A DNA stretch of 64,000 nucleotides from Acanthococcus lagerstroemiae. Lineage: Eukaryota; Arthropoda; Insecta; Hemiptera; Eriococcidae. The notes under the pieces were generated by a model that was not told the DNA's origin, searched no databases, and saw nothing but the letters and a program-made list of their open reading frames with translations. The number at the start of each line of letters is the position of its first letter. Positions within the stretch are counted from its first letter, which is position 1. The stretch covers positions 42,234,955 to 42,298,954 of the forward strand of contig CM063111.1 in NCBI GenBank assembly GCA_031841125.1, given 5' to 3'. A program made the position numbers and the translations under genes. This document shows, in pieces, positions 11,160 through 21,884 of this stretch.

Positions 11160-11600
11160 AATTGTTTACAGCTCATAGTTCAGTTTTAGCTCAGTTGCGT
11201 TTAGATCGTTAGATCGGTCTTAAGTGGAGGCGTGTGGTTCGATTCGTATTTTACTCATAACAGTATAATTTATTGTGCGACTCTGTTCTACAAAAGGAAC
11301 TATTTCCTCAAAGAAAGTGAAGACATTAACTGGATTTAGAAAAGGTAAGTGTATTGTTTGTATGAAATGGGTTCTCAGTTGAATTAGCGTGTATAATGTA
11401 TTTGAATCGAACCAAGTACAAGCAACATTCTGTGGTACTCTTATCTGGAAATTTTCCGAGGAATAATGCGATGTGAGTTATGTCTCATAAATATGTCAGC
11501 AGTATTAAGTAATTGGTAATTTGGGTATTCTGTTTCAGAGGTCTTTCACGAATATTTCGTTTCTCGTTTGACTATTTACTTTCCTCTTTCATTATCAGTC
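11160..11600 (+). pseudogene. Spliced gene-like repeat, copy C (5' part)
   Basis: Plus-strand copy. An exon ends TGGATTTAGAAAAG at 11344, the donor GTAAGT follows at 11345, and the intron ends TTCTGTTTCAG at 11538 (194 bp). The intron is homologous in inverted orientation to 10500-10681 of copy B, sharing ATGAAATGGGTTCTCAG and GAATAATGCGATGTGA. The sequence after the acceptor differs from copies A and B. A 23-codon ORF begins at about 11631 with ATG in CATCAACATG context and ends with TAA; no family match. It may be a 5' region (promoter plus leader exon) shared by the family. Confidence 0.45.
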
Positions 11601-12270
11601 AGGATTGAGGAATCATCCAAAACCATCAACATGCCTTCAACCACGAATTTGAACTTCTATTATAATTGTGTAGCGGAATTGATGAAAAACGTGAATAAAT
11701 AATTGGCAGATCACGTTTTGTTTTTGAAATGACAGATTATTTTTCTCGCATTAACAGTTCACGAATTCACAGGAGTGGAGCGTGGAGCTAATGTCTTTTT
11801 GTCTTATAAACATTGTAATGAGAAGTGAGAACACATTAATGTGCGTTTTCTGAAGCGAGAACACAACTTTATTTGAATGGAAGTAAAATTCCTCCTTTAT
11901 TTGAATCAAAACAAAATTCCTGTCCCTCTGAATTGTTATCAGCAGTTCACAGTTCATATTTGTTGAAACTCCTGAGTTTTTAAACTCCTTGGATTTATGT
12001 CCTTTGAATTTATTTGTCTTGTAAAGATAGAGTGTTTGATTTCTGCTTGCCGCTTGGAATGAATTAAATGGAAATGTATTCTAGTTTTCTAGTTCTAGTA
12101 TGTTCTGTGTTGATCAAAGTCTGCCTGATTGCTGCTTGCAGCTTCACAGTTCGAAGCCTTGAACTTTCATGATGTCCGTGTAGCGTCCTGAGCTTTGATG
12201 TTCCCGGGTCCGGGGGGGGGGGACGAAAAGAAGACTTCAGATTCAGAGCCTTAGAGCGTCATTCGCTTAT
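11601..12270. other. No gene recognised
   Basis: AT-rich unassigned DNA after copy C. Apart from the 23-codon frame described with copy C, no ORF, hairpin or repeat of note was recognised. Confidence 0.4.
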
Positions 12271-12282
12271 CACAATAGTATA

Positions 12283-12409
12283 TTACAATGCAAGGATTGA
12301 AAGCGAGCTTTATCACGCCGAGTGCGACTGTTAGCGGAGCGAGCCGAAGGCGAGTGAAGCTAGTCGTGCGGAGGCGTGATAACTCGCTTCAATCCTTGCA
12401 TTGTAAGAT
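12283..12409. mobile_element. Palindromic MITE (TTACAATGCAAGGATTGAA)
   Basis: The left arm starts TTACAATGCAAGGATTGAA and continues to TTATCACGCC. The right arm is GGCGTGATAACTCGCTTC followed by AATCCTTGCATTGTAA. The loop contains GC-rich GAGCGAGCCGAAGGCGAG. It is a strong hairpin of about 127 bp, with no coding role. Confidence 0.85.
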
Positions 12410-12883
12410 ATTTTGTATTACAAATGCATCGAACAGCTGATTGTACATATCTGTGAAAGAAAAATACGTGACGTCATCCTTTTTCAGTCCTTTTACAAGT
12501 CCTAGGACTGAAAAGAGTCTTCTGCGCATGCGCCGTAGCATTTACAAACGCAGCTGCGATCTATCGTGATAACGTAAACTTTCAATCTGCAAATGAGACT
12601 GTTAAACCGTTGTTTCGATGCGTGTGTAATACAAAATACCTATTCTACACTAGCGCTTCTACAATTTGCTTAGTCCCAATGGCAAACACCCTGTTACTAC
12701 CTCGCGATCCGCGAGGTCGCTTGTTTCTTCTCCAGGATGCTCATGACATCACTGAGGTGAAAGATTTCCAGTTCAGTTCAGTGGTACTTCATTTCAGATG
12801 TGTTGACCTGAGCGGATCTGAGTCACAGTTCAGTTCATGTTCTTCAACTGTGCGAGTGTTATTTTCAATATACAAAGCCAAGG

Positions 12884-13165
12884 CCCGTTGAAGATTTTCC
12901 CACTAAAAACATGAAAATCTAGTTGCGCTGCGTACACGTATTAGAGTGGAAATGCCACTACGACCTTTTGTCTTTTCAAAGAAAACGCACGCGCATGGAA
13001 TGCGAATGTCAGTGGCGCTACGCCAAGTGGTTTTCCGAATGCGTTCCACTTGGATACGCACATCAAAATCTTCAACGGGGGCTTTTACATTTTATCAATT
13101 ATTATTTTGAATTTTACTCTACTGAAGAAATCAACTGGATTTAGAAGAGGTAGGTAGCAGACCCT
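12884..13165 (+). repeat. Inverted repeat and copy D of the gene-like family
   Basis: AAGGCCCGTTGAAGATTTT at 12884 pairs with AAAATCTTCAACGGGGGCTTTT ending near 13092, so the intervening sequence is foldback-bounded. Immediately after it, 13110-13152 reads GAAATCAACTGGATTTAGAAGAG then GTAGGT, matching the exon end and donor of copy C. This is a fourth, partial member of the gene-like family. Confidence 0.55.
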
Positions 13166-13227
13166 AAACTATACCTTCAAATTTTAGCCATCTAGGGAAA
13201 TTTCATGAAATTTATCTGGCAACACTG

Positions 13228-14315
13228 TTAACGCCGCTTCACGGCGCCCAAATCAGTACACAAACGCGCGGTAATTCCGTCGAGGTAATTAATGGCGTCT
13301 TATCGCAAAACATGTCTTCGCGATAAGATTCGTATCGACGCCTTTATCTTGGTACAAAGATCGAGAAGGTCTGGTTTCGTTTTTCGATTGTCGGTTTTTG
13401 CGTTTCGTCCTTCTCAAATGCGAAAATTTGAAGCGAGAACGTTCTCGAGGTAAAACAATAATAATTCTAAACGGCGTGTGGCAGGTATACAATGAAAAGG
13501 CCCCAAGACCCGAATATTTACCAGTTGACAGCGAATTTAACGACTTAAGCGATGCATATGACACGTTTCAATGATGAATGACAACGCTGTTATTCGCGGA
13601 CACGGTTACGGGCCACCCCCTTTGGGGTGGAAATCCGTCGGCGTACAGCTGTAGCGCCCTTTTTCCACTTTCGCCGCCGCTGCCGCGTCTTGGCTAACGC
13701 AATTACGCTTCCTAAACGCGAGCTGAGAGCTTTTTTCTCGTCTTGGATGTAGCCCGGTTTACTCCAATTTCGCGGCGAGCATTAATCATCGAAACAGAGG
13801 AACTCGGGGATGGAGATATTTAAAACAGCAATTGTGGCGTCTGCGTTGGCTTTCCGGTTTCGTCGGCACCAATGTGAAGCACTGTGGCAGAGCCACACAT
13901 GACTCATTAGGATATCAACTCGCATTTTAGGTTATTGAAGATCTTTTTAGATGTCTTGGTCGTGGTGTCCGAATGAATGTACGGCACTACAGATTACCAT
14001 AAATACAGGACCAGCAAGAAGAAATGGTTAGGAACTCCACTGAAGATGACCTAACAGCCGAAAGCGCTAGGGACAATATAAATAAAAAAGTGAATTGGCA
14101 CACCCTACAAACAGAATATTACCAAGTTTACTCACACTCCAACGTGGACACTAAGAAAATGCTTTGGTTGCTGACGAATGTAGGTTGAGCCACTGGCGGC
14201 AAACGAGGGGGAACGAAGAGGGTAACGGTCTCTTGCAGCAAAATTCAAATGGGATGCTCTCGTCTGAATTTTTCATTTTTTATAAGTAGCATAAATAGGA
14301 TCTAAATATTCGAAT
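13228..14315. other. No gene; GC-richer unique-looking segment
   Basis: 13240-13860 is richer in G+C and CpG than its surroundings (CGCCGCTGCCGCGTC, GCGCGGTAATTCCG) and shows no repeat partner in the window. Reading frames on both strands are broken. It may be host regulatory or untranslated sequence; nothing more can be supported. Confidence 0.4.
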
Positions 14316-14525
14316 ATAATAACTAGAGCTAGGATTTGCTAGCATTTGCCGAATGAGTTTGTTCAAGGGCAGATGGGATGTGGTCAAAGATGAACACGAA
14401 TCAGGGTAGTACTAGGCCAGAAAAAAAAAACAACATGATCTGCGCACAACAATATATTTGGTATTACAAACAGACACAAACTCTGAAATCACTGATTGCC
14501 ACCAAAAGAAATTTAGCCACAGATC

Positions 14526-14753
14526 TTGTCCTTCCTACCTGACACAATTCGAAAACTGGAAACGAGAGGCCTTCCCCTACACGAGCAACTGCTGACTGTC
14601 CATAATGTTTCATCAAAACTTTATCAAATCCCGAGTGCTCGTCGACATAGCCTGCAGACGAAGGCTGAACAAGTTTTTACTAAAAATACAGGTCTCAAAA
14701 CCTTACAAAATTTAAATAATTCACTCTTTCATGGAACTACATGTTTCACATAA
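14526..14753 (+). pseudogene. Transposase-like C-terminal fragment
   Basis: Open frame of 75 codons inside the hAT element. The block IRKLETRGLPLHEQLLTVHN followed by KAEQVFTKNTGLKTLQNL resembles a helical segment (KLE..GlPL...V....K...V..KNpG.ktl) near the C terminus of a hAT-related transposase family common in insect genomes. This family assignment rests on recall of the pattern and has not been aligned. It has no catalytic residues by itself and ends in a stop before the mariner insertion. Confidence 0.5.
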
Positions 14754-15102
14754 GATAACATAAAGAAACATTTAGTGGTTATGTTCAATAAAAAATTTTT
14801 GTAATCCTAAACATCATTTTTTAATTAAAATTTTGGCTCCCTTTTAATATTGTAAGCTTACTTCTACGAGGGTCGTTCAAAATGTAAGGATACAAATGCA
14901 ATAACTCAAAAACTAGAAACCATAAAAAGTTTATTTGCAAAAACTCTGAAAGGCACATCCTTACTCTACTTTTCGACACAGTCACCTCCACAGTTGAGGC
15001 ACTTATCCCACCTATGGATCAGCTTGAGGATACCCTCCTCATAGAACGTCGCCGCCAAGTTATTGAACCAGTTTGAAACGTCTTCCTTGAGTGCCTCGTT
15101 GG

Positions 15103-15498
15103 TCAAAAACGTCTACCACCCAAGTAGGCCTTCAGAGAAGGGAAGAGGTGGTAATCTGAAGGTGCAAGGTCAGGTGAGTAGGAAGGGTGGGGCAAAACTT
15201 CCCATTTAAACTTCTCCAGTAGCGTTGTCGTTACGCGTGAAGTGTGCGGCCTCGCGTTGTCTTGCAAAAACACTACTCCTCGTGATAGTAAACCGCGTCT
15301 ACGATTCTGAATAGCTCGTCGTAATTTTTTTAACTGATTGCAGTACACTTCTGAATTTACTGTCTGGCCATAGGGTATGTAATCCACCAGCAAATTGCCT
15401 CGACGATCCCAAAAAACACAAGCCATGACTTTTTTTGCCGATAAGGTCTGTTTAAATTTCACAGTTCCAGGGCTGTTGGAATGTTTCCATTGTATAGA
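15103..15498 (-). pseudogene. Mariner transposase, middle and C-terminal part
   Basis: Minus-strand frame with hallmark mariner blocks in order: FKQTLSAKKVMACVFWDRRG, YCNQLKKLRRAIQNRRRG, VVFLQDNARPH (second catalytic Asp), and SPDLAPSDYHLFPSL (third Asp). Exactly 34 residues separate the last two Asp, so this is the DD34D family. The frame breaks just after GGRRF because the T-run there has five T where the right arm has six. The missing N-terminal half includes the helix-turn-helix DNA-binding region and the first Asp. It cannot make an active enzyme. Confidence 0.93.
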
Positions 15499-15520
15499 CT
15501 GCCGTTTTCCCCACCCACCC

Positions 15521-15736
15521 TACTTACCTGACCTCGCACCTTCAGATTACCACCTCTTCCCTTCTCTGAAGGCCTACTTGGGTGGTAGACGTTTTTTGAC
15601 CAACGAGGCACTCAAGGAAGACGTTTCAAACTGGTTCAATAACTTGGCGGCGACGTTCTATGAGGAGGGTATCTTCAAGCTGATCCATAGGTGGGATAAG
15701 TGCCTCAACTGTGGAGGTGACTGTGTCGAAAAGTAG
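15521..15736 (+). pseudogene. Mariner transposase C-terminal end (right arm)
   Basis: Plus-strand frame with YLPDLAPSDYHLFPSLKAYL, then LTNEALKEDVSNWFNNLAAT, and the typical ending HRWDKCLNCGGDCVEK before the stop at 15734-15736. It preserves the reading frame that the left arm lost by a single-base deletion. It represents only about the last 70 residues of the transposase. Confidence 0.9.
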
Positions 15737-16241
15737 AGTAAGGATGTGCCTTTCAGAGTTTTTGCAAATAAACTTTTTATGGTTTCTAGTTTTTGAGTTA
15801 TTGCATTTGTATCCAACATTTTGAACGACCCTCGTAGTTATTGCCGAATAATGCCGAACATTGTAATTTTAAATGGCGAATTTCAAATGTTTATTGCCGA
15901 AAGTTCCTAGCTCTAATAATAACTAATTTTATCTATAATTTGAAGGGTATTTCGATTTCCATAACAAAAACATGATATTCGGTATGTGAACTGTGAAATG
16001 CATCAGAATAAATTTAAGATTGGAGCCACGTTCCACGTTTCAGATCTGTAGCTACAGGGTCTCAATTTGGACAGCAAGAAGGGGGTTACAATCGACGAAG
16101 CGTGGGCTACGGTTAGCCTGATGTGGTCCAAAGTGGAAAAAATTTCAGAAGAAAACGTCAGATGAGTTCCTAAAACGACGTAAGTACAACAATGAGCACC
16201 TTTTTTCTGAGGCAGTAGCTTTCATTTTTTCATGTGGTACT

Positions 16242-16425
16242 CAGGGCCGGGTTTTAGTTTTGCCGCCCTGGGCTGCAGTATTTTTGCCGGCTTATTTTTT
16301 TACATCCCGAGCCCAGTCTCCCACCAAATCGAGGTAACTATTTTTTGGGCTACAAATTTTGCCACTCGAAAATTTTGCCGCTCTTGGCTGCAGCCCAGTC
16401 AGCCCGTATGGTAAAATTGGTGCTG
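16242..16425. mobile_element. hAT MITE with perfect 8-bp TSD
   Basis: The left end is CAGGGCCGGGTTTTAG and the right end reverse-complemented is CAGCACCAATTTTACC, with GTGGTACT duplicated at 16234-16241 and 16426-16433. The internal inverted pair GCCCTGGGCTGCAG and CTGCAGCCCAGTC extends the foldback. No coding capacity in 184 bp. Confidence 0.85.
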
Positions 16426-16433
16426 GTGGTACT

Positions 16434-19400
16434 CGACTTGATTCGACTCTCTCCTCCCCTGTCAGAGTCTTACCTCCCTCCTCCCAGTCTACCTAGAATG
16501 TTAATTCTCCCATGTGGTGCTTGAAAACTCGCATTAGGTGCTGAAGCCTGGGAGCACCGCTGAAGTTGCCGTCTAATTCTTACTTAGCGACTGAATTTGG
16601 TAGGCTAAAGTTGTAATTTCACATTAACTGCCATACTGGCACATAATATTCGCCAACCGGTACGAAGTTCGAGAAACCTTAAAAATTTTTTACTCTGAAG
16701 AAGCAGTTCCAGCGTCATCTGGAACAGCATCCTCGAACTACGAAATAGTACCAGCGTCCTCTAGCAAAAGAACGCTGTGTGAATTCAGATTTCTGAACTC
16801 GAAGGGCAAAGGAAAAAATCTATCGAGTTTGCGCTGTATCATCGCTCTTCAATCTTAACATCTTGACGCGAATTTTTCAAATTTTCCACGCTGCTACGAG
16901 CGTAATTTGTTGACTAAAACATAAAACACTTCATTCGTTATTATTTTATTACCAGTACTATTCTCGTTAAACACGAAATTCTCAGTTAAGTATATTTTGT
17001 CGTCTGAGTTCAGGTTTGCTTTCGTCTGGAGCTCTCGAAATTGTTGAATTCGAATAGGCACTTAAAATTGGAAACATACTATTTAACGTGGAGGAGAGGC
17101 TCGAAGGTCAGACCGCGGTTACACCGAGAATAAAATTAAAAACTGCTACAGACGCTGAATTGCTGATGAGACAGCATTTTTAGATTTGTCATATGATTCT
17201 TCGAGCTCATTTGGTTTTTAGAAAGACCAAATTACGAAGTGGGTACATAAAAAAACTTTACTGAAAATTGTTATCGGATAACTGATCAGCAGAACTGCAA
17301 ACCGAAATGGATGAGGTAATAGAATCAGAGTAGTACGCCAACGAGAGATTTTTCCTATTTCAAAAGTGTAAAATTTGACTTCAGTGGCCAAATTCAGGAA
17401 GTGTTTGCCGATTTTCGTGACTCAAATATAATACGAAAGCCTCGAATATTTTTTGGCTCGTGAGATAGAGCGCGGTTGGACTTCTCCCTCTGAACACATT
17501 ACCAGAAAAATATACTTAAGGAGCATGGTCCAGTAAAATGCTGAACATGTACAAGAATTTTTCGAGGGATATTCTAGGAAAAGAATAACGGGAGGGCTCA
17601 GAGCAAGAAATGGTTCAGTCGTTTTTTCCCCAAGTGACAGATAACTGTAACCAACATGCGGTCTGATTTCGGTTCACAGTCTATCACTTCACAAAATAAT
17701 CGACTTTGATCACTTCTTACACTCAGGTACCCATTACGTCCAAGTGTCATAGGAGCAAATAGATAAAAATTGGAGATCCCTCAAAATCCTTTAAAAGCTC
17801 CCGGAAGAGACTGAAGAATTATACTAGCAAAAGAAGTTTCAGCATTATTTTGATAGCCAGCCCTATCCCACGAGCCGCCATCCCAGATCGGCTGTTGGTG
17901 TTTACGACAAGCATTTCGCCATCTTCTAACGCGCAATAATTATTAGAAAGGAGGGGTCGGTGTAACTGGATTTTCATCAAGTTTTGAAGAAAAAGTTTGA
18001 AATCTTAAAATAGTTTTTTCCCAGCGCGTACGTATTTTATTTTTCCACAATAATGGTTATGGGGAGGGCGTTTGCGCGGCTCTCTAATTTGAACAGAAAA
18101 CTGAGGCAAGAAAACTGATATTTGAGAAATTCATGCACGATTCCTACATAATATTCTAAATAAAGGGGAGTATGTGGATGACTCCCCTCCCCGAGCTAGG
18201 ATGACAAATAAAATTTCAAAGTTTGTCAACTAGACAATTAATTTTTTTTTTTTACTTGTCAACTGAAAACTGGGTAAGATTTTAAATCACTTTTTTTGCT
18301 TTTTGAGATAAATTGATGAAAACTTTTCCTATTTACGCTACTACTGCCAGTGACACGAATATAACGGGATAAAATATCTTGCACGCCAGGAAAGCTAACG
18401 TCAACGACTGGTCATTGAGCAGCTATGACCATTCTGTTTTTACTAGATTCTCTGTTTGACCTGGAGCCTACAATTTGAAAAAGTAGAACATTTTATTAAA
18501 ATCTAAAAGTTGAAAACAAAAGACTTATTTTCCAATGTCACAAGCTGAATTCGATGGCAAATGTTCTGTTGTTTGATATTTACGGGCTTTGGTCCTGGTG
18601 AATATAAGAGGGAAATTTAGTCTGGAACAAAAGTCAAAGCCCCTTGTGTTTTTCCCATAAGAACGAAAGGGTGCTTGTGGCACGGATTCCCCTAATCCGA
18701 TCGACCTGAAACTTTGCAGATTTTTTTGGTGTTTTTATATTTTATTTTATTGGAACCAGTTCAGGAGACGAATCCGCAGAGGAAATTCAGAAAAAAATCA
18801 CCAAGAGTAAATAACGACCACCTTAATGTATAAAGGAAGTTGTGTGTTCCCCTCAAGTATTCCTAACATCCTTCCAGCTTACCCTCCCATCAGACTAGAA
18901 TATGTTCATGTGTGCAGATGTGAGTGCTTGGGGGATAAGGTTCCAATCTGCATTTACAGGGACGAAACAATGGGAGCACCCTCCCCCCAATAATTTGACA
19001 GTCGGTAAATTTTGAAACTGTTCATCTGAACTTTTTAGTTTCTGTCAACATCTGTTTGTTTGTTTGTTTTTTCAATTAAAAAATATTTTAAATAAACGTC
19101 GGCAAATTTTCAATTTGAAAAAACATTTTATCGGCGAATTTTTAGTTTTCAAAAAATATTTGTCGGCAAATTTTTCTTCTCGACCACCCTAACTGATGAA
19201 AGTCAAGTTTCATCTCCGTAGTAGATGGAAGCCGATAGAGAAGCTTTTCCAATCGACTTCTCATCTCTGAGAAAGAGTCTATATTAGTTGTTTGGGAATA
19301 TTTTATTTGTAGAAAATGTGCGTTGTAAAAATTTATCGTGATTTTGCATTGAAATTTATGGCTGCGACAACTTTCATATGAAATTCAGCTCTGCGGTACC
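16434..19400. other. No gene recognised
   Basis: Non-repetitive-looking AT-rich DNA with many stops in all frames. A TTTGTTTGTTTGTTT patch lies near 19050. A segment near 18690-18840 (CCGATCGACCTGAAACTTTG to CCAAGAGTAAATAACGACCAC) is related in inverted orientation to 62765-62900, so a diverged mobile element is probably present. Confidence 0.45.
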
Positions 19401-20373
19401 GTAAACTGAGGTCACATTGGACAGTTTTAGAGGTTTCTTCAGTCTGCAATCTCCATTTTTCAATCTATTCAGTTTGTGGCAATCTCATGTGAAGGATGCA
19501 CGCTTCCTCTACACATTAAATAAATAAATAAGAAAATACGCTGGAAACAGAATTTTTCGAATTAGGCAAAAAAGTGTGATTTTGGGGTCACTTTGGACGC
19601 ATAAAAAATTGTTTACTTAATGCTGAAAATCATGTAGGTAGGTATTGTTGATTTTGAGGGTAAATATTGATGAAATATGGTGACAACTCTTATATCAACC
19701 TTTCTCCTCCACCACTTCTCCACCCCTTCAAAACATCAAAAACTCTTTTCAATTTGAATGCACAAAACAAGAAATTTTCTTTTTAATTTTGAATTACTGT
19801 ATCTTCTCGCTCCTTTTTACGTTTTCGATTTTGTGGTACCTATTCTAAAATACAGAAGCAATCAAATAATCAAATATAACAACTTATATTGAAGGAAAAA
19901 TAGTATATCACAATATTCAGATCCAACAATAAGACTGATAAGTAATCTGAAGAAAACCCTCATATTTTTCAGTCGTGTTTTTCGATCATCTCATGGATTC
20001 CATAGCTCCGATTCTCATGATTTCAATCGCAAATTGTTCGTCATAAGATTATCTTTCAGGTGACTTACATTGAACATTCGGTTAGTGCTTCTGTTCGTAA
20101 TTACTGGATTGAAACTTCCAAGGAATGAAAACCGAACTTTTTTCCTCACTGGTTTTTGTCTGTAAATATTTCTTTGATGATAACGTGAAATCACAGAAAC
20201 CTGAACATTACTACATTCGACAGACTCTCCTCTTCATGATTACAAGAAAATAAAAAATAAAAATAAGAGGCTAGACTAAAACGTCTAGAACGTCATCTAA
20301 CTTTTGGCATCAACGCTGAAAGTCTGCATTTGTCCAAAGTCATCTCAATGTCCAAAGTGACCCTAAGTTTATG
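19401..20373. mobile_element. Possible element bounded by TAAACTNAGG inverted ends
   Basis: GTAAACTGAGGTCACATTGG at left and CCAAAGTGACCCTAAGTTTAT at right pair as imperfect inverted repeats. An internal copy of GGGTCACTTTGGAC occurs near 19577. There is no transposase and no certain target duplication. Confidence 0.35.
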
Positions 20374-21884
20374 TAAGTGATATTTCTAATGAATTAGCAC
20401 ATCCCTCTGGTATCGAATGCCCTGAATTTAATATTTTCAACGGTAAATAACAATTTTGCGTAATTATTTTTCTAAGTGGGGCTACTTTGAACAGTATACA
20501 AATAATACAAAAAAACGATGCTATTTACATGCTCGAATGCCGATTTCAGTCAAATACTTGTTATTTACTTACTTCGGTTGTGTTACATGCCAGTAGATAC
20601 CCTAATATACTATTAAGACACCGGAATAAATTTGAATGCAAAACAATAACTCAACAGAACTGTTCCGGGATTACACCCCAGGTCATTGGCATGCCTCTTA
20701 TAGGCCACTTGAGTACTATAATGATACCGATTTGAATATTTAACGAATCGACGAAACTTCAAATCTGAATACACAAATCAGGTCGACCATATTCAATTCA
20801 ACATTTTATTCACATTTGTAACAATGTTATTAAAAATACGCTACATGAAGTTCAACTACAAATGGAGAAAAAGAAAAAACAACAAGAAACATGATTATCC
20901 GATGGCAAGAAAGAAAAAAAAACGTACATACCAAAAACTGATCTTTGGAAATGACAGATCAAAAAATGTTAATGAATCAGCCCGTATATATACTTTGGGA
21001 GAAACACGAAGAAGTAAAATGCGTCGAATACAAGAAATGTTTCATAATTTCACGTTACATTACCAAAAATGTGCGATGTTTGGGTACAATGCCCGAGAAT
21101 TACTGTGCGTTTGCTACAGAGGTATCTATTTAACATTTCGAGCCCAGAATCGACGCACTTCCCACGTACAACAATATTATTAATTAGTGATACAGGTACT
21201 TTACAAACATACGAAAAAAACTTAACGGCTGAAATATACCGAAACTGCGTATTGTTCCATTTTGAGCAAACGTCAAAATAGTCTTCATTGTGATCAGTTA
21301 GACTATATGGCACTTTGGACTAGAGTACTAAAAAAAAATCGAATATACGACTCAACACCTAAAAAATAACGCATTCACACAAAAACCACACGTACATCTG
21401 TAAATCAAATCGACGAACACGCGAGAGTAATCACAAAATTCAATAAACTCGTAATAATTTGTGGTACAAGAAATTGAAAAAAAAAAAAAAAAAAAGGGGT
21501 AAAGAACCTACATACTGAGGTGTCTTAGCTTGGGTGGGGCAAACATAGGTTGTAGAAAAGGTTCAGACGAATACTGGAACAGAAAACGTCAAGCACGTAT
21601 ATGACATGTTTTCAAAATTGAAGAGATCACTAAGTTCTCGCCCAAAAAGTACAGCCGAGCTTGTCGAAAATACTACTGAAAAACGACTCAGAACTACTCA
21701 AATTGAGTAATTTTACGTGTTTTTTGAGTAGTATCGAAAAGTGTTTCGTTTGCATTTCCGATCAGCTCAATAACACTCTTTTATGAGAGTCTTTGAATTT
21801 CGAAAAATTGTGAATCTTTTACACGACTTTTATAGCAGATCAATTCAGACATTTTTTTCACAGCCGGCAAAATGTAATACATTA
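20374..21884. other. No gene recognised
   Basis: AT-rich stretch with a poly(A) run at about 21478-21496. Short Lys- and Arg-rich frames near 20824-21183 overlap each other on both strands and look random. TTTATT at 20803 would be an AATAAA on the minus strand, so part of this could be the distal 3' UTR of the host gene whose stop is at 24778; that is only a possibility. Confidence 0.35.

Larger units (their letters stand above)
14864..15837. mobile_element. Palindromic mariner element
   Basis: Both ends read TACGAGGGTCGTTCAAAATG outward to inward (right end reverse-complemented; one base is missing in its ATCCAACATTT stretch), with TA on each side. The left arm (14864-about 15200) and right arm (about 15505-15837) are inverted copies of the same 3' half of a mariner: C-terminal coding sequence, stop, 3' UTR and TIR. 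The asymmetric centre (15200-15505) carries more transposase sequence in minus orientation. The element therefore has two 3' ends and no 5' end. It is nested in the hAT element. Confidence 0.92.
14324..15915. mobile_element. hAT element with perfect 8-bp TSD, hosting a mariner
   Basis: The ends TAGAGCTAGGA and TCCTAGCTCTA are exact 11-bp inverted repeats. They are flanked by identical ATAATAAC at 14316-14323 and 15916-15923. TIRs beginning TAG with 8-bp TSDs are standard for hAT transposons. About 970 bp of the element is a nested mariner (14864-15837). The left part carries a transposase-like ORF (14526-14753). Removing the mariner leaves roughly 620 bp, so the element is internally deleted and not autonomous. 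Confidence 0.9.

Noticed and set aside
20824..21183. 119-codon Lys/Arg-rich ORF
   Set aside because: Overlapping frames on both strands and A-rich composition; no recognisable family.
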